Shown: positions 17,371 to 25,308 of the stretch, piece by piece
Layout: each line of letters opens with the position of its first letter
Position numbering within the stretch: the stretch's first letter is position 1
Source of the DNA: Siphonobacter sp. BAB-5405
Lineage (GTDB): Bacteria > Bacteroidota > Bacteroidia > Cytophagales > Spirosomataceae
Direction of reading: 5' to 3'
Assembly (NCBI RefSeq): GCF_002872335.1
Contig: NZ_NJAG01000013.1
Span: forward strand, 193,232-257,231
DNA: 64,000 nucleotides
Translations under genes and position numbers: made by a program
Notes under the pieces: generated by a model
The model's database searches: none
What the model was told of the DNA's origin: nothing
The model's input: the letters and a program-made list of their open reading frames with translations, nothing else

Positions 17371-17907
17371 ATGAAAACGCTTTCATTTCTGTTGGCATTT
17401 GCTCTGTCTTTTTCCGCTCATGCTCAACTTTTCCTGACGCAGACGGGCGAAACCCGTTTCTTTTCCAAAACTCCCGTGGAGGACATTTCTGCCGTAAATA
17501 AGAAAGTGGGCGTTGTGCTAAATAGTCAGACGGGCGAAATCGTGGTACGCATGGCCATCACGGATTTTAATTTTCCGAATAAACTGATGCAGGAACATTT
17601 CAACGAAAACTACCTGGAATCGGAAAAGTATCCGTATGGTCTGTTTCGGGGAAAAGTTCAGAATTTACCCGACCTGACGAAACCCGGAACGTACGACATT
17701 TCGGCTCCCGGTAGCCTGGATATCCACGGCGTAAAGCAGGACCGTACGATGAAGGGCAAACTTACCGTACAGGGGGACAAGATCACGCTGCAATCGGATT
17801 TACAGGTCGCTCTGGTCGATCACAAGATTGAAGTACCCAAACTCGTCTTCGCCAAAATTGCTGAGGTTATTGATGTAAAAAATCAGTTTGTGTTGCAGAA
17901 GAAATAA
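17371..17907 (+). CDS. YceI family periplasmic protein
   Basis: Lipocalin-like eight-stranded barrel of 178 residues with a signal peptide (MKTLSFLLAFALSFSAHAQ). Family features are the central strand FNFPNKLMQEHFNENYLESEKYP, the LDIHGVKQDRTMKGKLTV segment and the C-terminal closing strands. YceI proteins bind polyisoprenoid or other long-chain lipids in the periplasm. Last of a three-gene set with Rieske and DUF5777, and a small hairpin follows 1 nt after its stop codon. Confidence 0.92.
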   Translation: MKTLSFLLAFALSFSAHAQLFLTQTGETRFFSKTPVEDISAVNKKVGVVLNSQTGEIVVRMAITDFNFPNKLMQEHFNENYLESEKYPYGLFRGKVQNLPDLTKPGTYDISAPGSLDIHGVKQDRTMKGKLTVQGDKITLQSDLQVALVDHKIEVPKLVFAKIAEVIDVKNQFVLQKK

Positions 17908-17927
17908 GGTCTTCCGTTTGGAAGACC
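17908..17927 (+). terminator. hairpin after the YceI gene
   Basis: GGTCTTCC-GTTT-GGAAGACC directly after the stop codon. No U-tract, so termination is uncertain. Confidence 0.45.
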
Positions 17928-18011
17928 ATCTAACCCGAAAAGCTGAGGTTTAGGTATCAATAAGAACGTTTTTTTCTGACCTCTCTCAGGCCCTTTTCGG
18001 AAAGTTATCTA

Positions 18012-18046
18012 CGAGACTCACGGTATCCAATACTCCGTGAGTCTCG
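18012..18046. repeat. 12-bp perfect inverted repeat
   Basis: Arms 18012-18023 and 18035-18046 with an 11-nt loop, between convergent genes; no U-tract. Confidence 0.7.
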
Positions 18047-18120
18047 CTGCTTGTGAGACTAAAGTAACGCCTTCAAAGAAAGTTACGAAGAAGCATACGG
18101 GCTAAGCAATGTTCGCTGTT

Positions 18121-18371
18121 GTAGATTACAATCTGAGATTTGCTTGCGGTACCTTGGTGAGGCACGGGATTATAAATCCCTCTCCGATCGCTTTCGGATT
18201 GCAAATCCGAAAGAGCCGCTTCTGCATGCCAACTCGCCAGCCCCGGAGGGGTTCCATATCATTAGCCCCGTATGCAATGCGGGGTATGTACAGCCTGGTA
18301 GGCACAGCCTACCAACTTAAAAAGTCCGTAGTGAATACTACGGACAACCCGTCCCGCTAACTTTACCGGGT
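18121..18371. repeat. mosaic hairpin repeat, copy A
   Basis: About 250 nt packed with short perfect hairpins: GGGATT-ATA-AATCCC, CTTTCGGATT with AATCCGAAAG, CCCC-GGA-GGGG, CCCCG...CGGGG around 18266-18284, GGTAGGC-ACA-GCCTACC, and GTCCGTAGT-GAAT-ACTACGGAC. The core at 18231-18286 recurs near 30170 and 34265. No gene. Lies between convergent genes. Confidence 0.8.
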
Positions 18372-18381
18372 TTTATCCTAC

Positions 18382-18472
18382 GAAAACTGAAAACTGAAAA
18401 CTGAAAACTGAAAACTGAAAACTGAAAACTGAAAACTGAAAACTGAAAACTGAAAACTGAAAACTGAAAACT
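18382..18472 (-). repeat. 13 perfect heptad repeats
   Basis: GAAAACT repeated 13 times without a change (91 nt); read on the minus strand the unit is GTTTTCA. The first minus-strand unit starts directly after the TGA stop of the cytochrome c gene. No spacers, so not a CRISPR. The perfection suggests recent slippage or expansion. Confidence 0.95.
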
Positions 18473-18864
18473 CACCTCAACTTATACCAACTCGGTTTTT
18501 CCAGTGGTTTTCGTCTTCCATCAAAGGTTTGTTTGGAAGGGCCGTAATACTTTTCCAGGTAATCCAGTACGGCCACTTCCGAGGGTCCCAGATCCCAGAG
18601 TTTATGGTATTTCTGCATCCAGCGAATTTTATCTACCCAGCCCGTGCGGGTAAACTTATTCTGCGTAATCAGCTTGCTGGAATGGCAGGCGGTACAATGG
18701 GCTTTAATCAGGGGCAGGTTTGAATCAACGGCCAGACCCGTTTCCGGATCCTTCTTCACAGAATCCGCCCACACCCGGCCTGTAGTAGCCTCCGCCGGAA
18801 TCCGAGTCGTAAAGGCTACGCTCCCCAGCAACACAAATGCGGACAAAATGAGCAGGTATTTCAT
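18472..18864 (-). CDS. monoheme cytochrome c, probable sulfite dehydrogenase subunit
   Basis: Exported c-type cytochrome of 130 residues; signal peptide about 1-24. One heme motif, CTACHSSK, at about residue 57. It is 36 nt downstream of the molybdenum enzyme gene on the same strand. That arrangement matches SorA/SorB-type sulfite dehydrogenases, where the cytochrome takes electrons from the molybdenum centre. The distal methionine could be in IRWMQKYH. A perfect heptad array starts at its stop codon. Confidence 0.85.
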   Translation of the reverse strand: MKYLLILSAFVLLGSVAFTTRIPAEATTGRVWADSVKKDPETGLAVDSNLPLIKAHCTACHSSKLITQNKFTRTGWVDKIRWMQKYHKLWDLGPSEVAVLDYLEKYYGPSKQTFDGRRKPLEKPSWYKLR

Positions 18865-18900
18865 ACGTACGAGTCCTTTGACATTCCCAGTAGGCTGGGG

Positions 18901-20157
18901 TTAAACAATCTTTACCGCAATCCGGTGGCAGGAATTATTGATGTAGCCTTCTGGATTCCACTGAGGCATGACCATCGGTTGGCTCACCCCTTGCGAGTCC
19001 GTTGCCCGGGCCCAGACTTCGTAATAGCCTTTTCGGGGAAATTGTACGTCAGCCGTCCAGTGTTGCCAGGCCAGACGGTTTTTCGGAGCCTGTAGCTGAG
19101 CTTTTTGCCAGGTGGCCCCAAAGTCAATCGACACTTCCAGTTTTTTTACTTCCAGATCCCCCGCCCAGGCATGGCCTCGTAGCTTCAGCGTTTTTCCTAG
19201 CTCCAGCATCGCTCCGGTTTGGGGATACGTAATGAGCGATTTCACCGGCATTGATTCGATGATACGAAACTGATCTTCCGGCGGATCAACCCCTGGCTCT
19301 ACGGGTTCAATGGGAACCTTATAGCTCTTGCCCGTCATTTTAGGGCCATCGTGTACTTTATTCCGAACCGCAATCGTATGGAGCCATTTGCCGGATACGG
19401 ACGCGGGCCAGCCACCGATAACCAGTCGCAAGGGAAAGCCATGCACGACGGGAATGTCCTTTCCGTTCATGGCCCAGGCAATCAGCGTTTCGTCTTCCAG
19501 GGCTTTTTTGATCGGTACACCCCGCGAGATAACGACCTTACCCGGCTCCCGACTGGGGTGAATATCTTTTCCGTAGTAACCGATATAGACGGCATCGTCT
19601 TTAATACCCGCATCGGCCAATATATCTTTTAGCTGTACACCCGTCCATTCCGCACAGCTGATGCCGCCCTGCGTCCACTGGTTTCCCGAGGTACTGGGAA
19701 AGTATCCGGCCCGACCATTTCCTCCACATTCAAGCGTGAGTTGGTAGGTATGAACTTTAAAGCGTTTCTTCAGCTCTTCGAGGGTGTACGTTTTTGTAGC
19801 CTTCACCGATTCACCCTTGATGGTGAGCGTCCAGTTTTTGCTATCGATGGTTTCGGGAACGATGCCGTTATTCCGAATAAACATCTTCTCGGCGGGCGTC
19901 ACGGCATCATCGAGTAAATGAGCCGGGGCTTCCACATTCCAGGGGCGGTCGTTGAGTACCACCATCTCCGGACTTTTCCCTTTCAGGGCTTCTTTATCGT
20001 TGTCTACCGGATGTAGTCCCAGGGGTACGTAACCGGCAGGCAGTGCATATACTAGTTCACTGCTCCATACCGAACCCACGACGCCTAGCACAGATTTTTT
20101 GAGGAAATTCCTACGGTTATTCACACGCATACTATTTTTATTCAAATTGTCATTCAT
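18901..20157 (-). CDS. sulfite dehydrogenase molybdopterin subunit (SUOX family)
   Basis: Periplasmic molybdenum enzyme that oxidises sulfite (or a related oxyanion) and passes electrons to cytochrome c. A twin-arginine signal is present (NNRRNFLKKSVLGVVGSVWS), as needed for export of folded cofactor enzymes. The molybdenum-ligand cysteine is in LTLECGGNGRAGY, followed by the SUOX pterin-binding region (IPVVHGFPLRLVIGGWPA). The C-terminal third is the immunoglobulin-like dimerisation domain. Start taken at 20157; an ATG at 20130 is equally possible. Operon with the downstream cytochrome c gene. SoxC-like use in thiosulfate oxidation is less likely since no sox genes are seen. Confidence 0.88.
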   Translation of the reverse strand: MNDNLNKNSMRVNNRRNFLKKSVLGVVGSVWSSELVYALPAGYVPLGLHPVDNDKEALKGKSPEMVVLNDRPWNVEAPAHLLDDAVTPAEKMFIRNNGIVPETIDSKNWTLTIKGESVKATKTYTLEELKKRFKVHTYQLTLECGGNGRAGYFPSTSGNQWTQGGISCAEWTGVQLKDILADAGIKDDAVYIGYYGKDIHPSREPGKVVISRGVPIKKALEDETLIAWAMNGKDIPVVHGFPLRLVIGGWPASVSGKWLHTIAVRNKVHDGPKMTGKSYKVPIEPVEPGVDPPEDQFRIIESMPVKSLITYPQTGAMLELGKTLKLRGHAWAGDLEVKKLEVSIDFGATWQKAQLQAPKNRLAWQHWTADVQFPRKGYYEVWARATDSQGVSQPMVMPQWNPEGYINNSCHRIAVKIV

Positions 20158-20349
20158 GAGTTTCCCGAGCCTCTCAGGATCAGCTTTTTCCCTAACCAAC
20201 CATTTCTCTAGTACTACCCAGCCCGCCTTGATAAACTAAACTCAAAAAACGGTCTTTTTTGAGAAGAATCGACGCCAACTGGTTATTTTTCTTCATTTTC
20301 CATCCTATTGTTGCCGTATCATAACCTTACGACAAACGCCTCATCAATC

Positions 20350-20823
20350 ATGCGAGTAGAAGTAGAACGTATTACTGGTTTATTACAAGCGATCTATGAC
20401 GGAGAAGCCTGGCACGGACCCAGCACCCGTGAAATTTTGACGGACGTAACCGCCGAAATGGCCGTTTATCGTCCCTCACCCCAGGTGCATAACCTAGCCG
20501 AACTGGTGGTTCACCTAACCAACTGGCGAGTATTCGCTCTGGAAAAACTAACGGACTCGGTTACTTACGATATTATTCTTAACTCCGAAGCCGACTGGCC
20601 CGTCATTAACGAACTGACCGAAGAAGAGTGGCAGGAAAAGCTGGAAAATTTACAGGATACGCAGGACGAATTGCTGGAAACACTCAGTCGTATCCATACG
20701 CCCAAACTTAGTGATCCCGTACCCGGTCGGCGGTATAACTATTATACGCTGCTGCACGGTTTACTACATCACGAAGCCTACCACAGCGGCCAGATGGCTC
20801 ATCTGAAAAAAATGCTCGTCTAA
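20350..20823 (+). CDS. DinB family (YfiT-like) protein
   Basis: Four-helix-bundle protein of 157 residues. The metal-binding histidines are visible at HNLAELVVHLTNWR and in the C-terminal GLLHHEAYHSGQMAHLKKML, as in DinB/YfiT metal-dependent hydrolases and thiol transferases. Not related to DNA polymerase IV despite the name. ATG at 20350 chosen; an upstream TTG frame starts at 20308. Convergent with the histidine kinase gene, sharing a hairpin. Confidence 0.85.
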   Translation: MRVEVERITGLLQAIYDGEAWHGPSTREILTDVTAEMAVYRPSPQVHNLAELVVHLTNWRVFALEKLTDSVTYDIILNSEADWPVINELTEEEWQEKLENLQDTQDELLETLSRIHTPKLSDPVPGRRYNYYTLLHGLLHHEAYHSGQMAHLKKMLV

Positions 20824-20832
20824 TTCTTCCAA

Positions 20833-20861
20833 GTAAAGCCAGAGACGATCTCTGGCTTTAC
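20833..20861. terminator. hairpin between convergent genes
   Basis: Perfect 13-bp stem (20833-20845 with 20849-20861) and a 3-nt loop, without a clear U-tract. Confidence 0.6.
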
Positions 20862-20886
20862 CTGAAGCAACCTTCCCTTTTGGAAC

Positions 20887-22275
20887 TTATTTCTCTTCAA
20901 TGATTGCTTTCTGACTCGAAGTAGTGGGTAGTTTCAGCGTAACCGTCGTTCCCTTGCCCACTTGCGACTGAAACTGGATGGTCCCCCCGTGCAAGCCGAT
21001 AATCTTCTGCACTACGGCCAGACCAATGCCAAACCCGCTCACGTTCGATACCTCATTACTGCGGAAGAAAGGTTCCATCAAATGCGGCAGATCGGTTTCG
21101 CTGATGCCCTGACCGTAATCGCGTACGGATAGCGTAATCATCTTTTCCTGACTCAGCAATACCTCTACGGGTCCTTCGGAATACTTGCAGGCATTATCAA
21201 TCACATTCAGAATACAGGTAGTCAGTAAAGACATGTTCCCATACGTTTCAAAAAACGTGGTCGCATCCTCGGGCAACTGGCCAAAATCGTAACGAATCTG
21301 ACGATTGGGGTACTTATTGTGCAGATGGGTCAGGGCGTTGGTTACGCAGTCATCCACTGAAATCACTTCCAGCCCCACCAGTCCCTCGCCCGTACGAGCT
21401 AAGGAAAGCAAGCTATTCGTCAGCGAGATTAACTGCCGGATTTCTTCCATCGTCGACGCCATCGAAGCCTTGAGTTCCCTGGGATCTTCGTCGTAATCGT
21501 GGGAAATCTGAAGGGTACCCAGCATATTCGTCAGCGGTGTACGCAGTTCGTGCGAGGCGTGGGACACGAAACTACGCTGGGCTTCAAACGATTTCTGTAA
21601 TCGATTGAGCATTTCATTGAAGGTCATGGCCAGGCGGGCAATTTCGTCACGACGGTTCCCTTCGTCGAGCCGTCGGTCCAGGTGCTGCACCGAGATCGTG
21701 TCTACCTCGTCCATCGCTTTGGAAATGGGCCGTAAAACCCGACGAGCAAACACGTACCCTACCGCCACCAGCAAAATCACACTTCCCAGATTCCCCCAGA
21801 GCATCAACTGACGCAGCATGATCAGACGCGTAAATCCCACCTGGTCGTAGCCCATCGCTACTACGCGGAATACCCGACTCGAGTCCTGATAGACCATCCC
21901 TACGGCTTCGTTTTCATCCAAAGCAACGTATACCGGTAGCGGCGTTTTCAGCGTTTTGATGAAATTCAGTACGCCCGACGTAGGTCGACCCCGGCGGTTG
22001 GTATACACCATCGTACCCCTTTCGTCAAAAATCATGATGTGCTCATCCACAATGGTAAGCATGTCGCTCTGCATGAGCTGATCGAAAAAATCGTCGAACT
22101 GATGCCGACGATTAATCAGCAGACTCGCCGCTGTCTGGGCTTTTTCAGTCAGGCGGGTGCGGAAAATGACCTGCCTGTACAGCGAAAATGTCGAATACAG
22201 GAACGTTGAAAATAACCCCAGTACGCCCATAGTCAGAAGCGTAAAGAGGATGATGAGTTTGTTACGGATCAACAT
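20887..22275 (-). CDS. two-component sensor histidine kinase
   Basis: Membrane kinase of 462 residues: TM1 near the N-terminus (LIILFTLLTMGVLGLFSTFLY), a periplasmic sensor of about 120 residues, TM2 (LGSVILLVAVGYVFA), HAMP (RRVLRPISKAMDEV), the phosphoacceptor H-box FVSHASHELRTPLTN, then the HATPase domain with N-box (NVIDNACKYS) and G-boxes (GQGISETDLPHL, GFGIGLAVV). Start at 22275 puts TM1 at the N-terminus; a longer frame adds 18 residues. It is 100 nt downstream of its response regulator. The stimulus is unknown. Confidence 0.92.
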   Translation of the reverse strand: MLIRNKLIILFTLLTMGVLGLFSTFLYSTFSLYRQVIFRTRLTEKAQTAASLLINRRHQFDDFFDQLMQSDMLTIVDEHIMIFDERGTMVYTNRRGRPTSGVLNFIKTLKTPLPVYVALDENEAVGMVYQDSSRVFRVVAMGYDQVGFTRLIMLRQLMLWGNLGSVILLVAVGYVFARRVLRPISKAMDEVDTISVQHLDRRLDEGNRRDEIARLAMTFNEMLNRLQKSFEAQRSFVSHASHELRTPLTNMLGTLQISHDYDEDPRELKASMASTMEEIRQLISLTNSLLSLARTGEGLVGLEVISVDDCVTNALTHLHNKYPNRQIRYDFGQLPEDATTFFETYGNMSLLTTCILNVIDNACKYSEGPVEVLLSQEKMITLSVRDYGQGISETDLPHLMEPFFRSNEVSNVSGFGIGLAVVQKIIGLHGGTIQFQSQVGKGTTVTLKLPTTSSQKAIIEEK

Positions 22276-22375
22276 GCGAACGAAGCTTTCTCTGAGCCAG
22301 AAGACAGAAAGTCGTAAATCCGTACGCAACAGACTTACGACTTTCCTATTGGAATATAAACACGTTTAGAGACCC

Positions 22376-23059
22376 CTATACCCCCTCTTCCCGTAGCACG
22401 TACCCCATACCAATGACGGTATGAATGAGCCGCTGGGAAAAGTCTTTATCGACTTTCTTACGAAGGAAGTTAATGTATACCTCAATGGTGTTGGTGCCGG
22501 TATCGAAGTGAAGATCCCAGACTTTTTCGGCAATATCCACCCGGGAAACAACCCGCCCCCGGTTTCGCATCAGATATTCCAGCAGACTGAATTCCTTGGC
22601 AGTAAGGTCAATTCGCTTGCCACCCCGGCGGGCTACCTTTTCTTCCAGATCCAGCTCCAGATCAGCCACCTGCAATACATGTTGTGTCATCGGGCCCGCC
22701 TGACTGCGACGATGTAGTGAACGCAGACGAGCTAGTAACTCCCTGAATTCAAAGGGCTTCACCAGATAATCATCCGCTCCTGAATCAAGGCCGGTGACTT
22801 TGTCCTCCAGTTCGCCCAGGGCCGTCAGCATGAGCACGGGGGTATTGATTCCTTCGTTTCGGATTTTCTTGACTAAGTCAAAGCCATTCACGTAAGGCAG
22901 GTTGACGTCCAGAATAATCACATCAAAAGATTCACTCAGGGCCATTTTCTGGCCAATCAATCCATCGTAGGCAACTTGTGCTTCAAAGGCCTCCGCTTCC
23001 AATCCTCGTTTGACAAAAGCCGCCAATTTAGGTTCATCCTCTACGATTAGTACTTTCAT
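22376..23059 (-). CDS. OmpR/PhoB-type response regulator
   Basis: DNA-binding regulator of 227 residues. Receiver domain residues 1-115 with acidic pocket VEDEP, phosphoacceptor Asp in IILDVNLPYVNG, Thr in MLTALG and Lys in LVKPFEFREL. The winged-helix domain (about 130-225) has the transactivation and recognition helices (LTAKEFSLLEYLMRNRGRVVSR, then NTIEVYINFLRKKVD). Start at 23059 (MKVLIVEDE). Forms a pair with the kinase just downstream. Confidence 0.94.
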   Translation of the reverse strand: MKVLIVEDEPKLAAFVKRGLEAEAFEAQVAYDGLIGQKMALSESFDVIILDVNLPYVNGFDLVKKIRNEGINTPVLMLTALGELEDKVTGLDSGADDYLVKPFEFRELLARLRSLHRRSQAGPMTQHVLQVADLELDLEEKVARRGGKRIDLTAKEFSLLEYLMRNRGRVVSRVDIAEKVWDLHFDTGTNTIEVYINFLRKKVDKDFSQRLIHTVIGMGYVLREEGV

Positions 23060-23326
23060 CGGTATCGTTGGTACATTTTCTTCCCGGAAAGTAGCAATAT
23101 TTTGATAGAGCATCATCCGTTTCTGCTATTTATTGATTGAATGCATTCAGTAACAGCGAAACCAGTGACCCGATTAGCTTACATTTAATCCAGTCGCTGG
23201 TTTGTATTCGTTCCGTGAAAGGTGTTGCTCATTCCCCAACTTCGCTTTCACGTATGGTTCTGTCAACACCTCTTTGTCCTCTAAATGAAGGGCTAAAAAA
23301 TCAGGTATCTCCCTTCGTTAATCTTT

Positions 23327-23866
23327 CTAAAAGTCATTCCGACGACTTAGGATAAACCGTTCTACCTTCTGAACTGCCAGGTGATAATTCGCTTTCAGGG
23401 CTCCTACCGACGTACCCGTTTGGGTAGCAATTTCTTCGTAGGGCAATTCCTTGAAGTACCGTAATCGGAAAACCATCTGCTGTTTTTCAGGGAGAGCCTC
23501 AATGGCCTGTCTTAGCCAAATGGTAACTTCTTCCCCGTTCCAGGTCGTATCTACGTCGGCAAATACGGTTCGATTTTCCATCAATTCTGTATCCGCTGGA
23601 ACCCCTACCTGGTGTTTCTGTCGGCGTAGGAAATTCAGAGCTTCGTGCGTCGCAATGCGGTACATCCAGCTGAACAGTTGCGAGTCACCCCGAAAATTGG
23701 GTAATCCCTGCCAGATCTTGAGTAAAGCGTCCTGCGTAACGTCGCGGGCATCTTCCGGATCGCGAACGTAGCGGCGGATGTGGTAATTCAGTTTACGCTC
23801 GTATGCTTTCACGATGGCATTGAAAGTACCGAAGCGATTTTCAGGCTGGAAAGTGACCGTTTGCAT
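23327..23866 (-). CDS. ECF RNA polymerase sigma factor
   Basis: Sigma-E-like ECF protein of 179 residues. Region 2 has VRDPEDARDVTQDALLKIWQGLPNFRGDSQLFSWMYRIATHEALNF (conserved DA.D..Q..F-type and W.YRIA parts); region 4 has LPEKQQMVFRLRYFKELPYEEIATQTGTSVGALKANYHLA. Start at 23866 is preferred. Unlike the pair at 13.9 kb, no anti-sigma gene follows it: the next 268 nt are noncoding and then comes the response regulator gene, so its regulator lies elsewhere or is missing. Confidence 0.92.
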   Translation of the reverse strand: MQTVTFQPENRFGTFNAIVKAYERKLNYHIRRYVRDPEDARDVTQDALLKIWQGLPNFRGDSQLFSWMYRIATHEALNFLRRQKHQVGVPADTELMENRTVFADVDTTWNGEEVTIWLRQAIEALPEKQQMVFRLRYFKELPYEEIATQTGTSVGALKANYHLAVQKVERFILSRRNDF

Positions 23867-24012
23867 AAGAATAGGCAATTGATAGCCGATTGACTGGGTC
23901 AAAGTTCCGCTCTGAGCGTTAAGGAGGATTTAAATCAGTATTAAATCGCTATTAAAGTCCGTCTGGAACAACTTTAGTACAAGCCAAGATTTTGATTAAA
24001 ACCAACCCTACC

Positions 24013-24954
24013 ATGAAAGCAGCAGTATTAGAATCATACGGCTCTGCCGATCAGTTTAAAATCAAGGAAGTACCTACCCCTGATTTTAAAGAAGGACAAA
24101 TTCTTATTCGTAATGAAGCCTCATCGGTTAATCCAGTTGACGCACTGGTACGGTCAGGCAGTTTGAAACTGGCTTCCGGACTGTTCGGACCACAAATTAT
24201 TGGCAGCGATTTCAGCGGCACCGTCGTGGCTACCAAGTCCCCTAAGTTTAAAATTGGCGACCAGGTATTCGGCCACGTCAGCCCTATTACGGGCGGGGCC
24301 TACGCTGAGTACGTAGCGGTGGATGACAGCGTCGCTGCTCTTAAACCGGAAACTATTAGTTACGAAGAAGCGGGCTCCCTTTCGCTGGTAGCTACGACTG
24401 CCTGGCAGGGGCTTGTCGATGAAGGGAAAATTGAAGCGGGCGATCATGTGCTCATCAACGGTTGTACCGGTGGTGTCGGTAGTATCGCCGTGCAGGTTGC
24501 CAAAAGCTGGGGGGCTATCGTCACGGGAATGTGCAGCGGGAAAAATCTGGAAACAGCCCGTGAATTAGGTTGCGATGTAGTGATCGATTATGAAAAAGAA
24601 ACTCTTCCGCCCACCGAAAAATACGATCTGATTTTTGATGCGTCGGGCAAGTTCTCCTTTTCCGAAGTGAAAGGCCACCTGAAAGACGATGCATATTACG
24701 TAACCACACGACCAGACGCTAAAGACTTCGGAAGTGCTGTAGAAACGGGTATCGATTTACTGTTTCGGAAACAGATGAAGATGTTTATGGCTAAGCCCAA
24801 TGCCGAGGATTTGGAAAAAATCAAACTTCTTCTGGAGGACGGACATCTCAAACCCCTGGTAGCCCAAACCTTCCCACTCGAACAAATCGCTCAGGCTCAT
24901 CATAAATTAGAAGAAGGACATTTTGTGGGGAAAGTGGCGATAAAGATTAGTTAG
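24013..24954 (+). CDS. NAD(P)-dependent MDR oxidoreductase, quinone reductase-like
   Basis: Medium-chain dehydrogenase/reductase of 313 residues. GroES-like N-terminal half (SSVNPVDALVRSG, GSDFSGTVVA, GDQVFG) and a Rossmann half with cofactor motif GCTGGVGSIAVQVAK. The zinc ligands of true alcohol dehydrogenases are absent, so it fits the zinc-free quinone oxidoreductase/enone reductase group. Cytosolic, acting on quinones or unsaturated carbonyls. Ends in TAG, whose G opens the first heptad of the downstream repeat. Confidence 0.88.
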   Translation: MKAAVLESYGSADQFKIKEVPTPDFKEGQILIRNEASSVNPVDALVRSGSLKLASGLFGPQIIGSDFSGTVVATKSPKFKIGDQVFGHVSPITGGAYAEYVAVDDSVAALKPETISYEEAGSLSLVATTAWQGLVDEGKIEAGDHVLINGCTGGVGSIAVQVAKSWGAIVTGMCSGKNLETARELGCDVVIDYEKETLPPTEKYDLIFDASGKFSFSEVKGHLKDDAYYVTTRPDAKDFGSAVETGIDLLFRKQMKMFMAKPNAEDLEKIKLLLEDGHLKPLVAQTFPLEQIAQAHHKLEEGHFVGKVAIKIS

Positions 24955-25306
24955 TTTACAGTTTGGAGTTTAGGGTTTTGAGTTTAGGGTTTTGAGTGGC
25001 GACCGCAGCCATTCAGGCTTTCCCTTTGAGGTTCTCAGTTTACAGAACTGGCCTGCGTCCTCGATTGCAATTGGGACGCAGGCCAGTTCTGTTTAATAAT
25101 CTATCTATCTAAATCTCTCACTTGATATGTCGCATCTAAGACGCGAGACCATCACCGCCCCGATTTATGACGGTCATTCCATGACGGTTATAAATCGGGG
25201 CGAGCGATGAGCGGTGTATCCTAAACGGCTGCGGTCAACACTCAAAACCCTAAACTCCAAACCCCTAACGGCCACTGAAAACAGCAAACCGGAAACGGTA
25301 AACTAC
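24954..25306. repeat. nested inverted-repeat element with inward heptad arrays
   Basis: About 350 nt filling the gap between two convergent genes. Both ends are GTTTNNN heptad arrays pointing inward (left GTTTACA, GTTTGGA, GTTTAGG, GTTTTGA...; right, on minus, GTTTACC, GTTTCCG, GTTTGCT...). Perfect nested arms: 24961-24983 with 25240-25262 (23 bp), 25001-25010 with 25227-25236 (10 bp), 25042-25060 with 25074-25092 (19 bp), 25156-25168 with 25190-25202 (13 bp). A transcript from either side would fold into a long stem carrying two side hairpins. No coding content. Confidence 0.9.
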
Positions 25307-25308
25307 CC

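Noticed and set aside
18382..18472. Possible CRISPR array
   Set aside because: The repeats are 7 nt and contiguous, with no spacers and no cas genes nearby.
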